Shown here: positions 20,667-31,014 of the stretch, piece after piece | How positions within the stretch are numbered: position 1 is the stretch's first letter | Layout: every line of letters begins with the position of its first letter | Source of the DNA: Actinomycetota bacterium | GTDB taxonomy: Bacteria > Actinomycetota > Acidimicrobiia > Acidimicrobiales > RAAP-2 | Assembly (NCBI GenBank): GCA_009699875.1 | Contig: WLNI01000001.1 | Coordinates: 806,001 to 870,000 of the forward strand | Direction of reading: 5' to 3' | Length of the DNA: 64,000 bases | Notes under the pieces: model-generated | Seen by the model: the letters and a program-made list of their open reading frames with translations, nothing else | The model's database searches: none | Told to the model about the DNA's origin: nothing | Made by a program: the position numbers and the translations under genes

Positions 20667-20906
20667 ATTATCCCTCAGCGCTCTCTGCGTAACGACAACG
20701 CCGCAATCATCAAATCCGTCGTTGATGGGGAGACCTTTATCGTGACTCGAAATGGCGTTGCGGTCGCAGAACTGCGACCGCTCGACGAGACCAAGCCTGA
20801 GATCGTTAGCAAGGCAACACTTAGAAATTGGGTTGGTGTTGGTCCCACAATCGATTTAGAAACATTTCGTAAGGACCTCGACGGCGCAATCGATTCCTCA
20901 CTCTAA
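20658..20906 (+). CDS. Phd/YefM-type antitoxin
   Basis: LRNDNAAIIKSVVDGETFIVTRNGVAVAELRP fold signature, immediately followed by a PIN toxin. Confidence 0.88.
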   Translation: MSQIIPQRSLRNDNAAIIKSVVDGETFIVTRNGVAVAELRPLDETKPEIVSKATLRNWVGVGPTIDLETFRKDLDGAIDSSL

Positions 20907-20909
20907 AGA

Positions 20910-21302
20910 ATGGTTGGCCTTTTAGACACCTCTGTCATCATTGATCTCGACAGAGCCGAAGTTTTTGATCAACTCCCTGAAGAGACCACCGTCAGTGCAG
21001 TGACCTTGGGAGAGCTCGCTGCTGGAACATCGTTGGCGAGAGACCGAGTGGAGCAAGCTCGACGCCAGTTCCGGCTCCAGCAGCTTGAGTCGGACTTTGC
21101 GCCAATTCCTTTTGATGTTGGTGCCGCACGCTGCTACGGACAGATTGTCGCGTCTATCGAAGCCTATGGAAGATCTCAGAGGCGCAGGATTGCAGATCTC
21201 ATGATCGCCGCCACCGCAATGTCTCGAGGGTTTGATCTCTACACAAGAAATGGTGACGATTTTCTTGGTCTTGAGGAACTGCTCACGATTGTCGTTGTTT
21301 AG
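20910..21302 (+). CDS. VapC-type PIN-domain toxin
   Basis: GLLDTSVIIDLDRAE, VSAVTLGELAAGTSLA, RRIADLMIAATAMSRGFDLYTRNGDDF. Confidence 0.92.
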   Translation: MVGLLDTSVIIDLDRAEVFDQLPEETTVSAVTLGELAAGTSLARDRVEQARRQFRLQQLESDFAPIPFDVGAARCYGQIVASIEAYGRSQRRRIADLMIAATAMSRGFDLYTRNGDDFLGLEELLTIVVV

Positions 21303-21583
21303 TAACTCCTGGTTTTCGGAGGTACAACAGCGACAAGTGCGAGAATCAGCCCCCACCCAGCGATTCCATTGGCCATCTGCTGAAGGGTTCCACTTCCCGG
21401 TAGGGCGCTCGGGGTGGGGTTGAGCACCACATCAGCCAGGCCTTGGGGTATGGATTGCATCAGGGTGGGGACTGCCATGGGCCTTGACTCCTTTGGGACA
21501 CCCTCGTCTTCTGGCGAGGACTCCACAACGGTCTCTCCTCTTTCCCTGAGAGACCGCTCATCTGGACTGTTCTGGTCTGCCAT
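21299..21583 (-). CDS. small hypothetical protein with C-terminal TM segment
   Basis: ORF fills the gap between vapC and the histidine kinase; hydrophobic WGLILALVAVV near the C-terminus. Confidence 0.45.
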   Translation of the reverse strand: MADQNSPDERSLRERGETVVESSPEDEGVPKESRPMAVPTLMQSIPQGLADVVLNPTPSALPGSGTLQQMANGIAGWGLILALVAVVPPKTRSY

Positions 21584-21592
21584 GCTCTAGGG

Positions 21593-22966
21593 GTGAACGG
21601 AGTCCTCGCCAGCTCATCGGGATCACTTCCTGTGGCCGCATTAATTGGTCTTGCCGTCGCCATCGTGATCGTCGGCATCATCATCGGGCTTCTTGTTGGA
21701 CGACGACTTGGACGACGAGCGCTTGCCCAACGGCTCATCGCTCTTGGGAGTCGGCTTGGAGTGGGGCCACCTATTGACGAAACTTCAATTGAAAGTGCCC
21801 TGAGTTACCTCGAGCAGGTCACTGGTGCAGCGACCGAGGCAGTCACCGAATCAAGTGCTGATGCAATTCGACTTCGCCGCTCACTCGACACACTCCCCTT
21901 GGGACTTGTGCTCTGTGACGAAAGCGGAACAGTGCTCTACCGAAACGAGATGGCATCATCGATGATGGCGTCTCGTCAAGGTGACGTTCTCGCAGCCCAA
22001 GCAGTGACCGAACTCTTGGCCGAAGCGTGGGAACATGGAACCGCAGAACGGATTCTGGATCTCTACGGACCACCGCGACGAACGCTCGGCGTTCGAGCAG
22101 ATCAAATTGATGATGGGCGTCGCCCTCTCGGTGTCATCGCAATCATTGAAGATATTTCTGAGCGAAAACGACTCGACGAAGTTCGCCGAGATTTCATCGC
22201 CAACGTCAGCCATGAGCTGAAGACACCGATGGGGGCAATGGGGCTCCTCTCAGAGACACTTATGGTTGAGAAGGATAGAGACGTTGCAAAACGTTTGGCT
22301 GATCGAATCCACTCTGAAGCCTTTCGGGTGAGTCGCATCATTGACGATCTGCTCGATCTTTCTCGACTCGAATCTGAACTTGAGCCACCGCATGATCTTG
22401 TTCCCATCAACTTGGCCATTGTGGAGTCGATCGACCGTATTCGCTCGGCTGCTGAACAACAAGAGATTCGAGTTGACGCTGAAGAACTCGAACAGCCAGT
22501 CACCGTTCGGGGAGACCGACGCCAGATCGTTTCTGCCTTACACGCTTTGTTAGAAAACGCTATTTCCTACGCTGACGAGTCAAGTACGGTTCGACTCAGT
22601 GCGGCGGTCGTCAACGCAGAGACCGATGGACGTACTCCACGCGATTCGCTTCCAGAAGGAAGCGAAGTGAGCACGAAGGCTGGCTGGACGTCAACAGACA
22701 CCCTAGGGAACGTTGTCAAGGGAAAGACCATTCGAATCTCTGTGACGGACAAAGGAGTGGGGATCCCCGCCAAGGATCTTGAGAGAATCTTTGAGCGGTT
22801 CTACCGAGTCGATCGCGGTCGAAGTCGCGAAACTGGTGGAACTGGGCTCGGCCTTGCCATCGTTCGGCACGTCGCGCAAAACCATGGAGGCGCTATTGAA
22901 GTTGAATCTCGAGAAGGAGAAGGATCAACGTTCACGTTGATCCTGCCGATGGTTGAGGACAGCTGA
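21593..22966 (+). CDS. sensor histidine kinase (SenX3-like)
   Basis: N-terminal TM, PAS-like region, FIANVSHELKTPMGAMGLL H-box, GVGIPAKDLERIFERFYRVDRGRSRETGGTGLGLAIV. Confidence 0.92.
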   Translation: MNGVLASSSGSLPVAALIGLAVAIVIVGIIIGLLVGRRLGRRALAQRLIALGSRLGVGPPIDETSIESALSYLEQVTGAATEAVTESSADAIRLRRSLDTLPLGLVLCDESGTVLYRNEMASSMMASRQGDVLAAQAVTELLAEAWEHGTAERILDLYGPPRRTLGVRADQIDDGRRPLGVIAIIEDISERKRLDEVRRDFIANVSHELKTPMGAMGLLSETLMVEKDRDVAKRLADRIHSEAFRVSRIIDDLLDLSRLESELEPPHDLVPINLAIVESIDRIRSAAEQQEIRVDAEELEQPVTVRGDRRQIVSALHALLENAISYADESSTVRLSAAVVNAETDGRTPRDSLPEGSEVSTKAGWTSTDTLGNVVKGKTIRISVTDKGVGIPAKDLERIFERFYRVDRGRSRETGGTGLGLAIVRHVAQNHGGAIEVESREGEGSTFTLILPMVEDS

Positions 22967-23715
22967 TGCCGAAAGATAAGAAGAAGGCGGCGAAGGCATC
23001 CAAAAAGGACAGTCCCGTTCATGTCCTTCTCGTTGAGGACGAGGAGAGTTTTATCGAAGCCCTCACCGTAGGCCTCGCTCGAGAAGGATTTGAGGTCAGC
23101 GTTGCTCGAGACGGCGCCGAAGCACTCGAAATGTTTGAAGAGAGTGAGCCTGACCTCATTCTTCTTGATCTCATGCTTCCAAAGATGTCGGGCTTAGACG
23201 TCTGTCGAACGATTCGAAACACCTCTGACGTGCCCGTCATCATGGTGACCGCCAAAGGCGAAGAAATCGACACGGTCGTGGCCTTGGAAGTCGGTGCTGA
23301 CGACTACGTCACCAAGCCCTATCGCATGCGAGAACTCGTTGCTCGCATGAGAGCGGTCTTGCGCAGAACGCCAAGCGAAGAAAAGAAGAAAACTGGCATT
23401 GATCATGAAAATGCGCCGACGGATCTCGGCAATATCCGCCTTGAGCCATCGACGCGTCGAGCCTACGTTCGAGGCGATGAGGTTCACTTGCGTCGGAAAG
23501 AGTTCGAACTGCTCCAAATTTTGATGGAAAACGCAGGGCGAGTTCTCACTCGTGACGTGCTTATCGATCGGGTGTGGGGCAGCGACTACGTCGGAGACAC
23601 CAAGACGTTAGATGTCCACATCAAGCGTCTTCGCTCTCAAGTTGAAGAAGACCCAAAGACACCTACTCTCATCACAACGATCAGAGGAGTCGGTTACCGC
23701 TTCGACGGCAACTAG
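22966..23715 (+). CDS. OmpR/PhoB-family response regulator (RegX3-like)
   Basis: VLLVEDEESF, DLILLDLMLPKMSGLDVC, winged helix VHLRRKEFELLQILMENAGRVLTRDVLIDRVWG. Confidence 0.93.
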   Translation: MPKDKKKAAKASKKDSPVHVLLVEDEESFIEALTVGLAREGFEVSVARDGAEALEMFEESEPDLILLDLMLPKMSGLDVCRTIRNTSDVPVIMVTAKGEEIDTVVALEVGADDYVTKPYRMRELVARMRAVLRRTPSEEKKKTGIDHENAPTDLGNIRLEPSTRRAYVRGDEVHLRRKEFELLQILMENAGRVLTRDVLIDRVWGSDYVGDTKTLDVHIKRLRSQVEEDPKTPTLITTIRGVGYRFDGN

Positions 23716-23721
23716 TTCTCG

Positions 23722-25023
23722 CTAACGAGCGGGAATCGTTGTTGAACCCATGAATGGTCCTAAGACCTCTGGAAGTTCGATTGAACCATCACTCTGACGC
23801 CCCGTTTCAATGAGCGCTGCCCATATACGAGCCCAAGCCAAGGCTGAACCATTTACGGTATGCACAAACTCCAGGGAGCCACCCTCTTGTGGGCGAAAGC
23901 GTACGTTGGCTCGTCGGGCTTGATAGTCCGCGAACCAACTCACAGAAGAGACTTCTAACCACTGATCACATCCCGGGGCATAGACCTCGAGGTCGAAGGT
24001 CCGCGCAGCGGACCCGCCAAGGTCTCCACAGCACAAGTCCAGAACTCGGTAGTGCAAGCCGAAGTCTCTCAGCATCGATTCGGCACGTTCCAAAATGTCT
24101 CGGTGTGCTTCATGTGCTTGGTCAGGCGTGACGTAGGCGAAGAGTTCCACTTTGTCGAACTCGTGGACCCGAAGGAGTCCTCGAGTATCTCGACCTGCTG
24201 CTCCTGCTTCTCTTCGAAAGCAGGCCGTTTGCGCAGTGAATCGAATCGGGAGACTCGCTTCTTCCAAAATCTCACCTCGATGCATCGAGGTCAATGGAAC
24301 TTCGGCGGTTGGAATCGCCCAGAGGTCATCGCGTTCTAAGTGATACGCCTCTTCAGAGAACTTTGGAAGATGGCCTGTTGAGGTCAGCGTTTCCGTCAAC
24401 ACCAGCGAAGGAGGCCGAATTTCTTCATAGGAATCACTATGTGCATTGAGTGCATACGCGCCTAAGGCACGAAGCAGGCGCGCTCCCTTGCCCCGGTAGA
24501 GCGGGAACATCGATCCAGCCAATCTTGCGCCACGTTCCATATCGAGAAGGCCAAGTTCCTCGCCGACATCCCAGTGGGGAACACGTTGGGATTCGCTGTA
24601 GGTCGGCTCAGCTTCGCCATCTTCTTTTCCTGGCCACCATCGTGAGATCTCAATATTGTTTGCGTCACTCAGTCCCTCTGGCGTCTCCTCTGAAGGAAAG
24701 TTTGGAAGTAGCAACAGCGCACCATGAAGAGCTTCTCCTGCCGCGTCGGCCTCATGAGCCGCCTCGCGTTCTTCGTCGCCTATCAATCGGCTGCGCTCCA
24801 TCAATGCTGTCGCTTTCGCCTCGTCGCCTGATTTCTTTGCGGCACCAACATCTTTTGAGAGGGACTTCACTTCTGCTCGAAGACTCTCCTGGCGCTGCAA
24901 GAGGCCTCGGTGTACGACATCAAGATCGGCAATGTCTTCGATCTCCTTGGCCTCGACTCCGCGCCGGGCTAGAGCGGCGGCCACGGCGCTCGGATCCGAA
25001 CGTATGAGGTGAAGATCGATCAC
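23722..25023 (-). CDS. serS: serine-tRNA ligase
   Basis: IDLHLIRSDPSAVAAALARRG, TAQTACFRREAGAAGRDTRGLLRVHEFDKVE, VNGSALAWARIWAALIETGRQ; GTG start at 25023 (ORF extends to 25086). Confidence 0.95.
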   Translation of the reverse strand: MIDLHLIRSDPSAVAAALARRGVEAKEIEDIADLDVVHRGLLQRQESLRAEVKSLSKDVGAAKKSGDEAKATALMERSRLIGDEEREAAHEADAAGEALHGALLLLPNFPSEETPEGLSDANNIEISRWWPGKEDGEAEPTYSESQRVPHWDVGEELGLLDMERGARLAGSMFPLYRGKGARLLRALGAYALNAHSDSYEEIRPPSLVLTETLTSTGHLPKFSEEAYHLERDDLWAIPTAEVPLTSMHRGEILEEASLPIRFTAQTACFRREAGAAGRDTRGLLRVHEFDKVELFAYVTPDQAHEAHRDILERAESMLRDFGLHYRVLDLCCGDLGGSAARTFDLEVYAPGCDQWLEVSSVSWFADYQARRANVRFRPQEGGSLEFVHTVNGSALAWARIWAALIETGRQSDGSIELPEVLGPFMGSTTIPAR

Positions 25024-25073
25024 AAACCTCAAGGGTAGTTGCCCTGAGCGTTGAGTCGCTAGCGTGAGGAGGA

Positions 25074-26018
25074 ATGGAGAGCGCAATTGCCATCAGGGAT
25101 CTCACAGTCCGCCACGGAGACCTTGTCGCCGTCGACCACCTTTCATTGACCATTGGTCATGGAGAGGTGGTGGCACTCCTTGGTCCGAATGGAGCGGGAA
25201 AGACCACGACGGTTGAAACACTTGAGGGATATCGATCCCCCACATCTGGATCGGTCTCAGTCCTCGGCTTCGATCCCATCTCCGAACGGCGCCACTTGGT
25301 CACATCTATGGGCGTCATGCTTCAACAAGGTGGGGTGTATCCAATCATGACGCCACTCCAGGCTCTTCGCCTCTTCTCGTCGTACTACGAACACGCGCTC
25401 AGCCCCGAGTCGCTTCTTGAGCGACTTGGACTCCTTGGGGTTGCGACAACACCGTGGCGGCGACTCTCAGGCGGAGAACAACAACGAGTCTCGCTTGCCT
25501 TAGCCCTCATCGGAAAACCCACGGTGCTGTTCCTTGACGAACCGACCGCTGGTGTTGACCTTCATGGTCGACACGCCATCCGTGAGGTCATCGCCGAACA
25601 GGCCAGTCATGGAACCACGGTCTTGATCACCACGCACGAGATGGCAGAAGCCCAAGCCAGTGCAGATCGGGTAGCAATTCTCCACCGCGGAAAGCTCGCC
25701 CTTTCTGGATCACTCGACGAGCTCACCGGTGGCGGTGTGTTCTTTCAGGCTCCTCCAGGATTAGACACGGTCTCACTTGGGGAAGCTCTCTCAGAGAGCG
25801 TCGAGGAAACTCTTCCTGGCCGCTACAAGATTATGAGTGAGACCTCACCAACGCTCGTCGCAGCGCTTGGCACCTGGCTGGCTGAACAGGGTGCCACCTT
25901 GGGTGAACTACGGAGCGGCGCAAGTTTAGAAGACACGTACGTTGGAATCGTTGGAGACCTCGCTCATGAGCCACCGAGTGAGCCGACAACCAGTTCTCGC
26001 CGAACGCGGAGACGTTAA
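25074..26018 (+). CDS. ABC transporter ATP-binding protein
   Basis: LLGPNGAGKTTTVETLEGY, LSGGEQQRVSLALAL, VLFLDEPTAGVD. Confidence 0.95.
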   Translation: MESAIAIRDLTVRHGDLVAVDHLSLTIGHGEVVALLGPNGAGKTTTVETLEGYRSPTSGSVSVLGFDPISERRHLVTSMGVMLQQGGVYPIMTPLQALRLFSSYYEHALSPESLLERLGLLGVATTPWRRLSGGEQQRVSLALALIGKPTVLFLDEPTAGVDLHGRHAIREVIAEQASHGTTVLITTHEMAEAQASADRVAILHRGKLALSGSLDELTGGGVFFQAPPGLDTVSLGEALSESVEETLPGRYKIMSETSPTLVAALGTWLAEQGATLGELRSGASLEDTYVGIVGDLAHEPPSEPTTSSRRTRRR

Positions 26019-26752
26019 TGCGCGCGCTGCGAGCTCAAGTTGTCGCCGAGATCACCATGACCTTACGTCGTGGCGAGACTTTATTGTTAACACTCGGCAT
26101 CCCACTGTTGTTGTTGGTGTTCTTCTCCGAAGTCAAGATTGTCTCCTCAGAGACTGCTCGGCCCGTCGATGTCGTCACGCCTGGGATTTTGGCGCTCGCC
26201 ATCATGTCGACATCAATGGTCTCACTTGGGATCGCTACAGGATTTGAACGTGGCTATGGCGTTCTCAAACGTCTGGGTTCGACTCCGTTAGGGACGAGTC
26301 GACTCCTTGGGGCAAAAATTATCGCCACACTTTTGATTGAAGTTCTCCAAGGCGCGCTCATCGTGGTTGTTGGATTGGCCTTGGGGTGGAAGCCGTCAGG
26401 CGGCCTCATGGGGGGAATGGTCGCTGTCGTTGCCTGCATCGTCGGGTCGGTGGCTTTTGGCGGAATCGGCCTCTTTCTCGCTGGTCGCCTCCGAGCAGAA
26501 GTAAATCTTGCTGCGGCGAATGGGCTGTACTTAGTCTTCTTGCTTCTTGGCGGCATGGTGGTTCCCGTACGCATTTTGCCAACGGGTCTTCGCGTCGTTG
26601 CTGAAGTCCTTCCCGCCGCGGCACTCTCCAGCGTGATTCGAGACGCTATTGGAGCGACCAGTGCGTATTCGGGGAGTTGGATCGTCTTGCTTGCCTGGTT
26701 TGTCATCGCTCCAGTCGCTGCAGCGTTCACGTTCCGATTCCAAGGCGACTGA
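26018..26752 (+). CDS. ABC-2-type transporter permease
   Basis: Six-TM-like protein immediately downstream of the ATPase (overlapping start/stop). Confidence 0.88.
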   Translation: MRALRAQVVAEITMTLRRGETLLLTLGIPLLLLVFFSEVKIVSSETARPVDVVTPGILALAIMSTSMVSLGIATGFERGYGVLKRLGSTPLGTSRLLGAKIIATLLIEVLQGALIVVVGLALGWKPSGGLMGGMVAVVACIVGSVAFGGIGLFLAGRLRAEVNLAAANGLYLVFLLLGGMVVPVRILPTGLRVVAEVLPAAALSSVIRDAIGATSAYSGSWIVLLAWFVIAPVAAAFTFRFQGD

Positions 26753-26754
26753 CC

Positions 26755-27387
26755 TTACGCAGCACCCATTGCTCGAACACCTTGGCGGAGAATTGCTGGA
26801 GTCGTTGCTCCAAAACGGATCTCGGTGATAATGCCTTTGGCATTCACAAAGACCGTCTCAGGTAGCCCGCTAAAGCCAAACTGCCCACTCGTCACCGCAT
26901 AAATACTGTCAATACCGACGGGAAACGTGATCCCATTTTTTTGGACGAACGCCGTCGCTGCTCCAACTTGATCAGCGCCGTCGATACCAATAACCGCGGC
27001 GTTACCGGCTTCCCCATTTCGAACCGCTGCGGCCAAACTGGGCATTTCTTCTTGGCAAGGTCCACACCAGCTTGCAAAAAAGATCAACACCGCGGCTTTC
27101 CCTTTTCCTCCCCCGTCCTGAGGGACCCCTACCGTTCCAGGCCCCATAAGGTTCTTCAGCGAAAAGGTCGGGACCGGTCCTCCCACTTTCGCCGTCGTCG
27201 TGGCAAGGGGAGATGGCGGCGTGCTCGGGGACTGAAGAAGAAGTGACACCACGCCGATAATGATCACGCCAAGGGCGATTCCCGCTCCGATTAATAACGG
27301 TCGAGGAGTCCTGGCTCTCGCAGAGACGGGAGTCTCGTCGTTATTTGAGGAGGTCACGAAGGAGAACGTCCGCGGCCATCGCCACAA
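26755..27387 (-). CDS. TlpA/ResA-like thiol-disulfide oxidoreductase
   Basis: TM anchor; VLIFFASWCGPCQEEMPSLAAAV. Confidence 0.9.
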   Translation of the reverse strand: MWRWPRTFSFVTSSNNDETPVSARARTPRPLLIGAGIALGVIIIGVVSLLLQSPSTPPSPLATTTAKVGGPVPTFSLKNLMGPGTVGVPQDGGGKGKAAVLIFFASWCGPCQEEMPSLAAAVRNGEAGNAAVIGIDGADQVGAATAFVQKNGITFPVGIDSIYAVTSGQFGFSGLPETVFVNAKGIITEIRFGATTPAILRQGVRAMGAA

Positions 27388-28267
27388 AGAGAACGGTCAG
27401 ATACGTAATCGAGAAGTGAAAGACCTTCATTGCTTCCGGTCCACCAACCGTGCCGCGTCGAGCTTTGACGTAGAGCTGCGCGCACATCCCAATAAATCCG
27501 ATGTTTAAAAGAATGGCAACAACTGCATAGAGCAGCCCAAGGTGAGCCGAGGCCCCAAACAGCATTGTTGACGCGGCTAAGACCACTGAATAAATCAGCA
27601 TCTCGAGTGTTGTGCGCTCCATTGACGCCACAACTGGCAACATCGGAACATCAGCTGCTTCATAGTCATCGCGATAGCGCACCGCCAATGCCCAAAAATG
27701 TGGTGGTGTCCAAATAAAGATGACGGCGAACAAAATCACTGGTGGCCATGCCAACGAATTGGTCACCGCTGACCAGCCAACGAGGACTGGAACCGCACCA
27801 GCTGCGCCACCAATCACGATGTTTTGGCTTGATCGGCGCTTCAACCAAATCGTATAGACAAAGACATAGAAAAGCGTTGCGGAGATAGCCAACACCGCAG
27901 AAAGAAGGTTCACGAGAAGCCAGAGTTCAACAAACGCTGCGACCTCAATCACCAGGGCGAAAATCAATGCCGCACGCGGGCTCATGACTCCAGTGACAAG
28001 TGGTCTCTTTTGCGTTCGTTTCATCAACGCATCGATGTCTCGGTCAATCACCATGTTGATGGCATTTGCCCCACCAGCGGCCAGGGTGCCACCGATCAAT
28101 GTGGCAACAACCAAGCCCAAGGATGGCCATCCTTGCTGAGCGACAATCATCGTTGGCACAGTCGTCACTAATAAAAGCTCGACAACTCGCAGTTTCATCA
28201 GCGCGATGTATCCCTTAAGGGTTCGCTGCCAAGATCGAGGTTGCGCCTGCTGCACGCTTGTGACCAT
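27341..28267 (-). CDS. ctaB: protoheme IX farnesyltransferase
   Basis: GGANAINMVIDRDIDALMKRTQKRPLVTG and IWTPPHFWALAVRYRDDYEAADVPMLPVV. Confidence 0.95.
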   Translation of the reverse strand: MVTSVQQAQPRSWQRTLKGYIALMKLRVVELLLVTTVPTMIVAQQGWPSLGLVVATLIGGTLAAGGANAINMVIDRDIDALMKRTQKRPLVTGVMSPRAALIFALVIEVAAFVELWLLVNLLSAVLAISATLFYVFVYTIWLKRRSSQNIVIGGAAGAVPVLVGWSAVTNSLAWPPVILFAVIFIWTPPHFWALAVRYRDDYEAADVPMLPVVASMERTTLEMLIYSVVLAASTMLFGASAHLGLLYAVVAILLNIGFIGMCAQLYVKARRGTVGGPEAMKVFHFSITYLTVLFVAMAADVLLRDLLK

Positions 28268-28362
28268 GGGCGACAGCCTAGGCTCCCGTTCCTCCTCTCA
28301 CATCCCAAAGGGTTTTCCCGAAGGAAAGGAGAAACCAGGCGTGAGACCGGTAGGGTTGCACT

Positions 28363-29337
28363 GTGGCTAGCCAGACATCAGCAACCAAGCGAAAACTCCC
28401 TGAGGTGAGTCCTCGCCTCTTCAGCAAAGTCACCATGATCACCACCATTGCCCTTGGCCTCATAGTCCTGAGCGGAGCTGCGGTGCGCTTGACGGGTTCC
28501 GGCCTTGGATGTCCTGATTGGCCGTCGTGCTACGAACATCAACTGACGGCGTCGACTGCACTCCATCCGCTGATTGAGTTCTCAAACCGACTGGTCACCG
28601 TCGCTCTCACCGTTCTCGTTCTCTTTACTGTTGTTCTTGCTTATCTTCGCTCGCCGAGACGTCGAGACCTCATTCTCTTGAGTTGGGGACTCGTCCTCGG
28701 CGTGGTTGCTGACGCAGTACTCGGGGGAATTGTCGTCTACACAAAGCTCAATCCTTATCTCGTCATGACTCACATGTGGCTGTCACTTGGAATGGTGGCA
28801 CTTGGCATGGTGCTCTTTCATCGATCTCGATATGACTATTCCCCTGGTTCGCGAGCTGAGGTAGCGAGCTCGGCAACTCGAAAAGTTGCCTGGGTGATCG
28901 ACGCACTTTTTATTGCCGTCATCATGGCTGGTACAGCAACGACAGGGGCGGGCCCCCACGCTGGGGGAAGCGACGGCCAACTTGTGGCAAAGCGCCTCCC
29001 CATCGCCCTCAAAGATATGGTGACCATCCACTCTGGAGCAGCCGTTGCGTTTCTTGGAGTGATCCTGGGGACCTTCGTCATTTTGGAAGGGATCGGCGCT
29101 CCAAAGCGACTGCGTTCAGGGATCAAACGACTCTTCATTGTTGGCGTAGCCCAAGGACTTCTTGGAATTATTCAGTACCTCACACATCTGCCCGCCTGGC
29201 TCGTGGAGCTCCACGTCCTCGGTGCGGTTTCGCTCACTATGGGTGTGACGTCATTTCAGTTGGCACAGGTGGCGAGAGATAAAGAAGTCGTGGGTGGCCT
29301 GGTTGAAAAGCAAATTCCTGTTGCCACTGTGATCTAG
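28363..29337 (+). CDS. ctaA: heme A synthase (COX15/CtaA family)
   Basis: GAAVRLTGSGLGCPDWPSC, TTGAGPHAGGS, QGLLGIIQYLTHLPAWLVELHVLGA. Confidence 0.93.
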   Translation: MASQTSATKRKLPEVSPRLFSKVTMITTIALGLIVLSGAAVRLTGSGLGCPDWPSCYEHQLTASTALHPLIEFSNRLVTVALTVLVLFTVVLAYLRSPRRRDLILLSWGLVLGVVADAVLGGIVVYTKLNPYLVMTHMWLSLGMVALGMVLFHRSRYDYSPGSRAEVASSATRKVAWVIDALFIAVIMAGTATTGAGPHAGGSDGQLVAKRLPIALKDMVTIHSGAAVAFLGVILGTFVILEGIGAPKRLRSGIKRLFIVGVAQGLLGIIQYLTHLPAWLVELHVLGAVSLTMGVTSFQLAQVARDKEVVGGLVEKQIPVATVI

Positions 29338-29387
29338 GTCCTCGTCGCCACCACGCTCTCAGAGGCGGTAGCGTAGAAGTTTCCTAC

Positions 29388-29460
<73 letters not shown>

Positions 29461-29479
29461 CTCAAGCCTCAGCGGAACA

Positions 29480-30364
29480 TTAAGAGCCGGGAGTCCAGCC
29501 AGGTGGTCGCCACACGCACCCTACCTTGGCTCGCCAACTCTTTTCGGTGACAACAGACTTTGCAATATTCCAGAATTCGCCATAGGCGATGACGAACGGG
29601 TCCCACCAACTTGACCGTTTCTCAACCAACCCGTATCGAATGTCGACGTTTTCGAGCTCCTTCTGATACGTCCCGAATAGATGATCCCAAATCAGAAAGA
29701 CACCACCAAAATTCTTGTCAATGTATTCATGATTACTGCCGTGGTGGACTCGATGCGCTGACGGAGTGTTCACGATCCACTCAATCCCGGGAATATGAGG
29801 AACAAGCTCAGTGTGGACAAATATTTGATAAAGCAAACTTACGGAAATCATGACGCCAATTATTTTTGGTGAAAATCCTAACAACACGAGGGGGAGATAA
29901 AAGAAGAAAATTCCAGAGAGCAGGGCCGTCCAGCCAAGTCGAATTGCGGTTGAAAGGACCATGTCTTCGGCGGAGTGGTGCACGCTGTGGGTTGCCCAGA
30001 GGAAGCGGACTCGATGTGACGTGCGATGTTCCCAGTAAAAGAAGAAATCACAAGCAATAAAGAGTGCAAAGACAAGAGGAACATCGCTCCACGAAAAGTG
30101 AACGGTAAACAGCCGGAAGTGGTACGCAGCTTCTCCGATGACTCCAATAATGATCCCGTAAGTAACTGCCTGAGTCAGCACGTGTCCTACACCAACTGCG
30201 AATGAGACCAGTGAGTGTTTATAGGGATATCCCCTCTTCAACACCAGACGTAGCGCCATCTCTACGAGCACCGCTAGAGCAAGAATTGGCAAAATTACGA
30301 GAAAGAGCGTGCTGACGCCAGAGAAAAAATGTGTGATCTGGCTAAACGACACAACTACTTCCAT
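29480..30364 (-). CDS. sterol desaturase/fatty acid hydroxylase family protein
   Basis: EHRTSHRVRFLWATHSVHHSAED, SAHRVHHGSNHEYIDKNFGGVFLIWDHLFGTYQ histidine boxes. Confidence 0.92.
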   Translation of the reverse strand: MEVVVSFSQITHFFSGVSTLFLVILPILALAVLVEMALRLVLKRGYPYKHSLVSFAVGVGHVLTQAVTYGIIIGVIGEAAYHFRLFTVHFSWSDVPLVFALFIACDFFFYWEHRTSHRVRFLWATHSVHHSAEDMVLSTAIRLGWTALLSGIFFFYLPLVLLGFSPKIIGVMISVSLLYQIFVHTELVPHIPGIEWIVNTPSAHRVHHGSNHEYIDKNFGGVFLIWDHLFGTYQKELENVDIRYGLVEKRSSWWDPFVIAYGEFWNIAKSVVTEKSWRAKVGCVWRPPGWTPGS

Positions 30365-30453
30365 GCCTAACTACTCCTTCGTCACGCTCGAAAGCGAATT
30401 TTGGAAATCCATGGTTGATTCTAAAGTATTCAGACAAAGACAACTCATTTTGA

Positions 30454-30879
30454 TCACGCCCCAGTGGATGGCAACTCTGGAACAAGGCAGCCACTTTCGA
30501 GAAGATGAAGTCGAACAAGTACTGCAGAAATTCTCATTCGATTTTTCGCAAAGAGTCGATAACAAAAATCGTTGACTACCCGGAGTGGAGCAATGGTATT
30601 GAGTGCCAGCACGGTTCGGCCACATGCGCCTACGTAACCGGGCACGTTGGCCAGGGTTACGGCAACTGCGCTGGAATAAAGCGAAATCTCACCATGCGTG
30701 TCACGAGTCAGCACTGTCTCGGAGAAAGGAAGACTTTCGATTTCGGTCCACCTGCAACTCGATGAAGGTACGCAGACAATGTTTTCGTCACGATCTCGCC
30801 TCTGCAGCCATCGTACGCATGCGACGCAAATTCCACAGTCGCCATCGAAAACTACTTCGATCGGTGTGTGGGATCTCAT
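30454..30879 (-). CDS. DCC1-like thiol-disulfide oxidoreductase (DUF393)
   Basis: VVFDGDCGICVACVRWLQRRD. Confidence 0.82.
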   Translation of the reverse strand: MRSHTPIEVVFDGDCGICVACVRWLQRRDRDENIVCVPSSSCRWTEIESLPFSETVLTRDTHGEISLYSSAVAVTLANVPGYVGACGRTVLALNTIAPLRVVNDFCYRLFAKNRMRISAVLVRLHLLESGCLVPELPSTGA

Positions 30880-31014
30880 CTCTCTAGTTTACGCCGAACA
30901 TTCGATTTCTATGTCTTTCGTGCTCAGAGTTCATGGAATCGAGAATCGTAGATTCGGGCGGTCTCGACCTTCTCAAAGACCCGAGAGGATAATTCAATTC
31001 GCTATCCTGAAGGC

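Noticed and set aside
24450-25007. 185-aa plus-strand ORF
   Set aside because: Antisense to serS; Arg/His/Leu-rich shadow ORF
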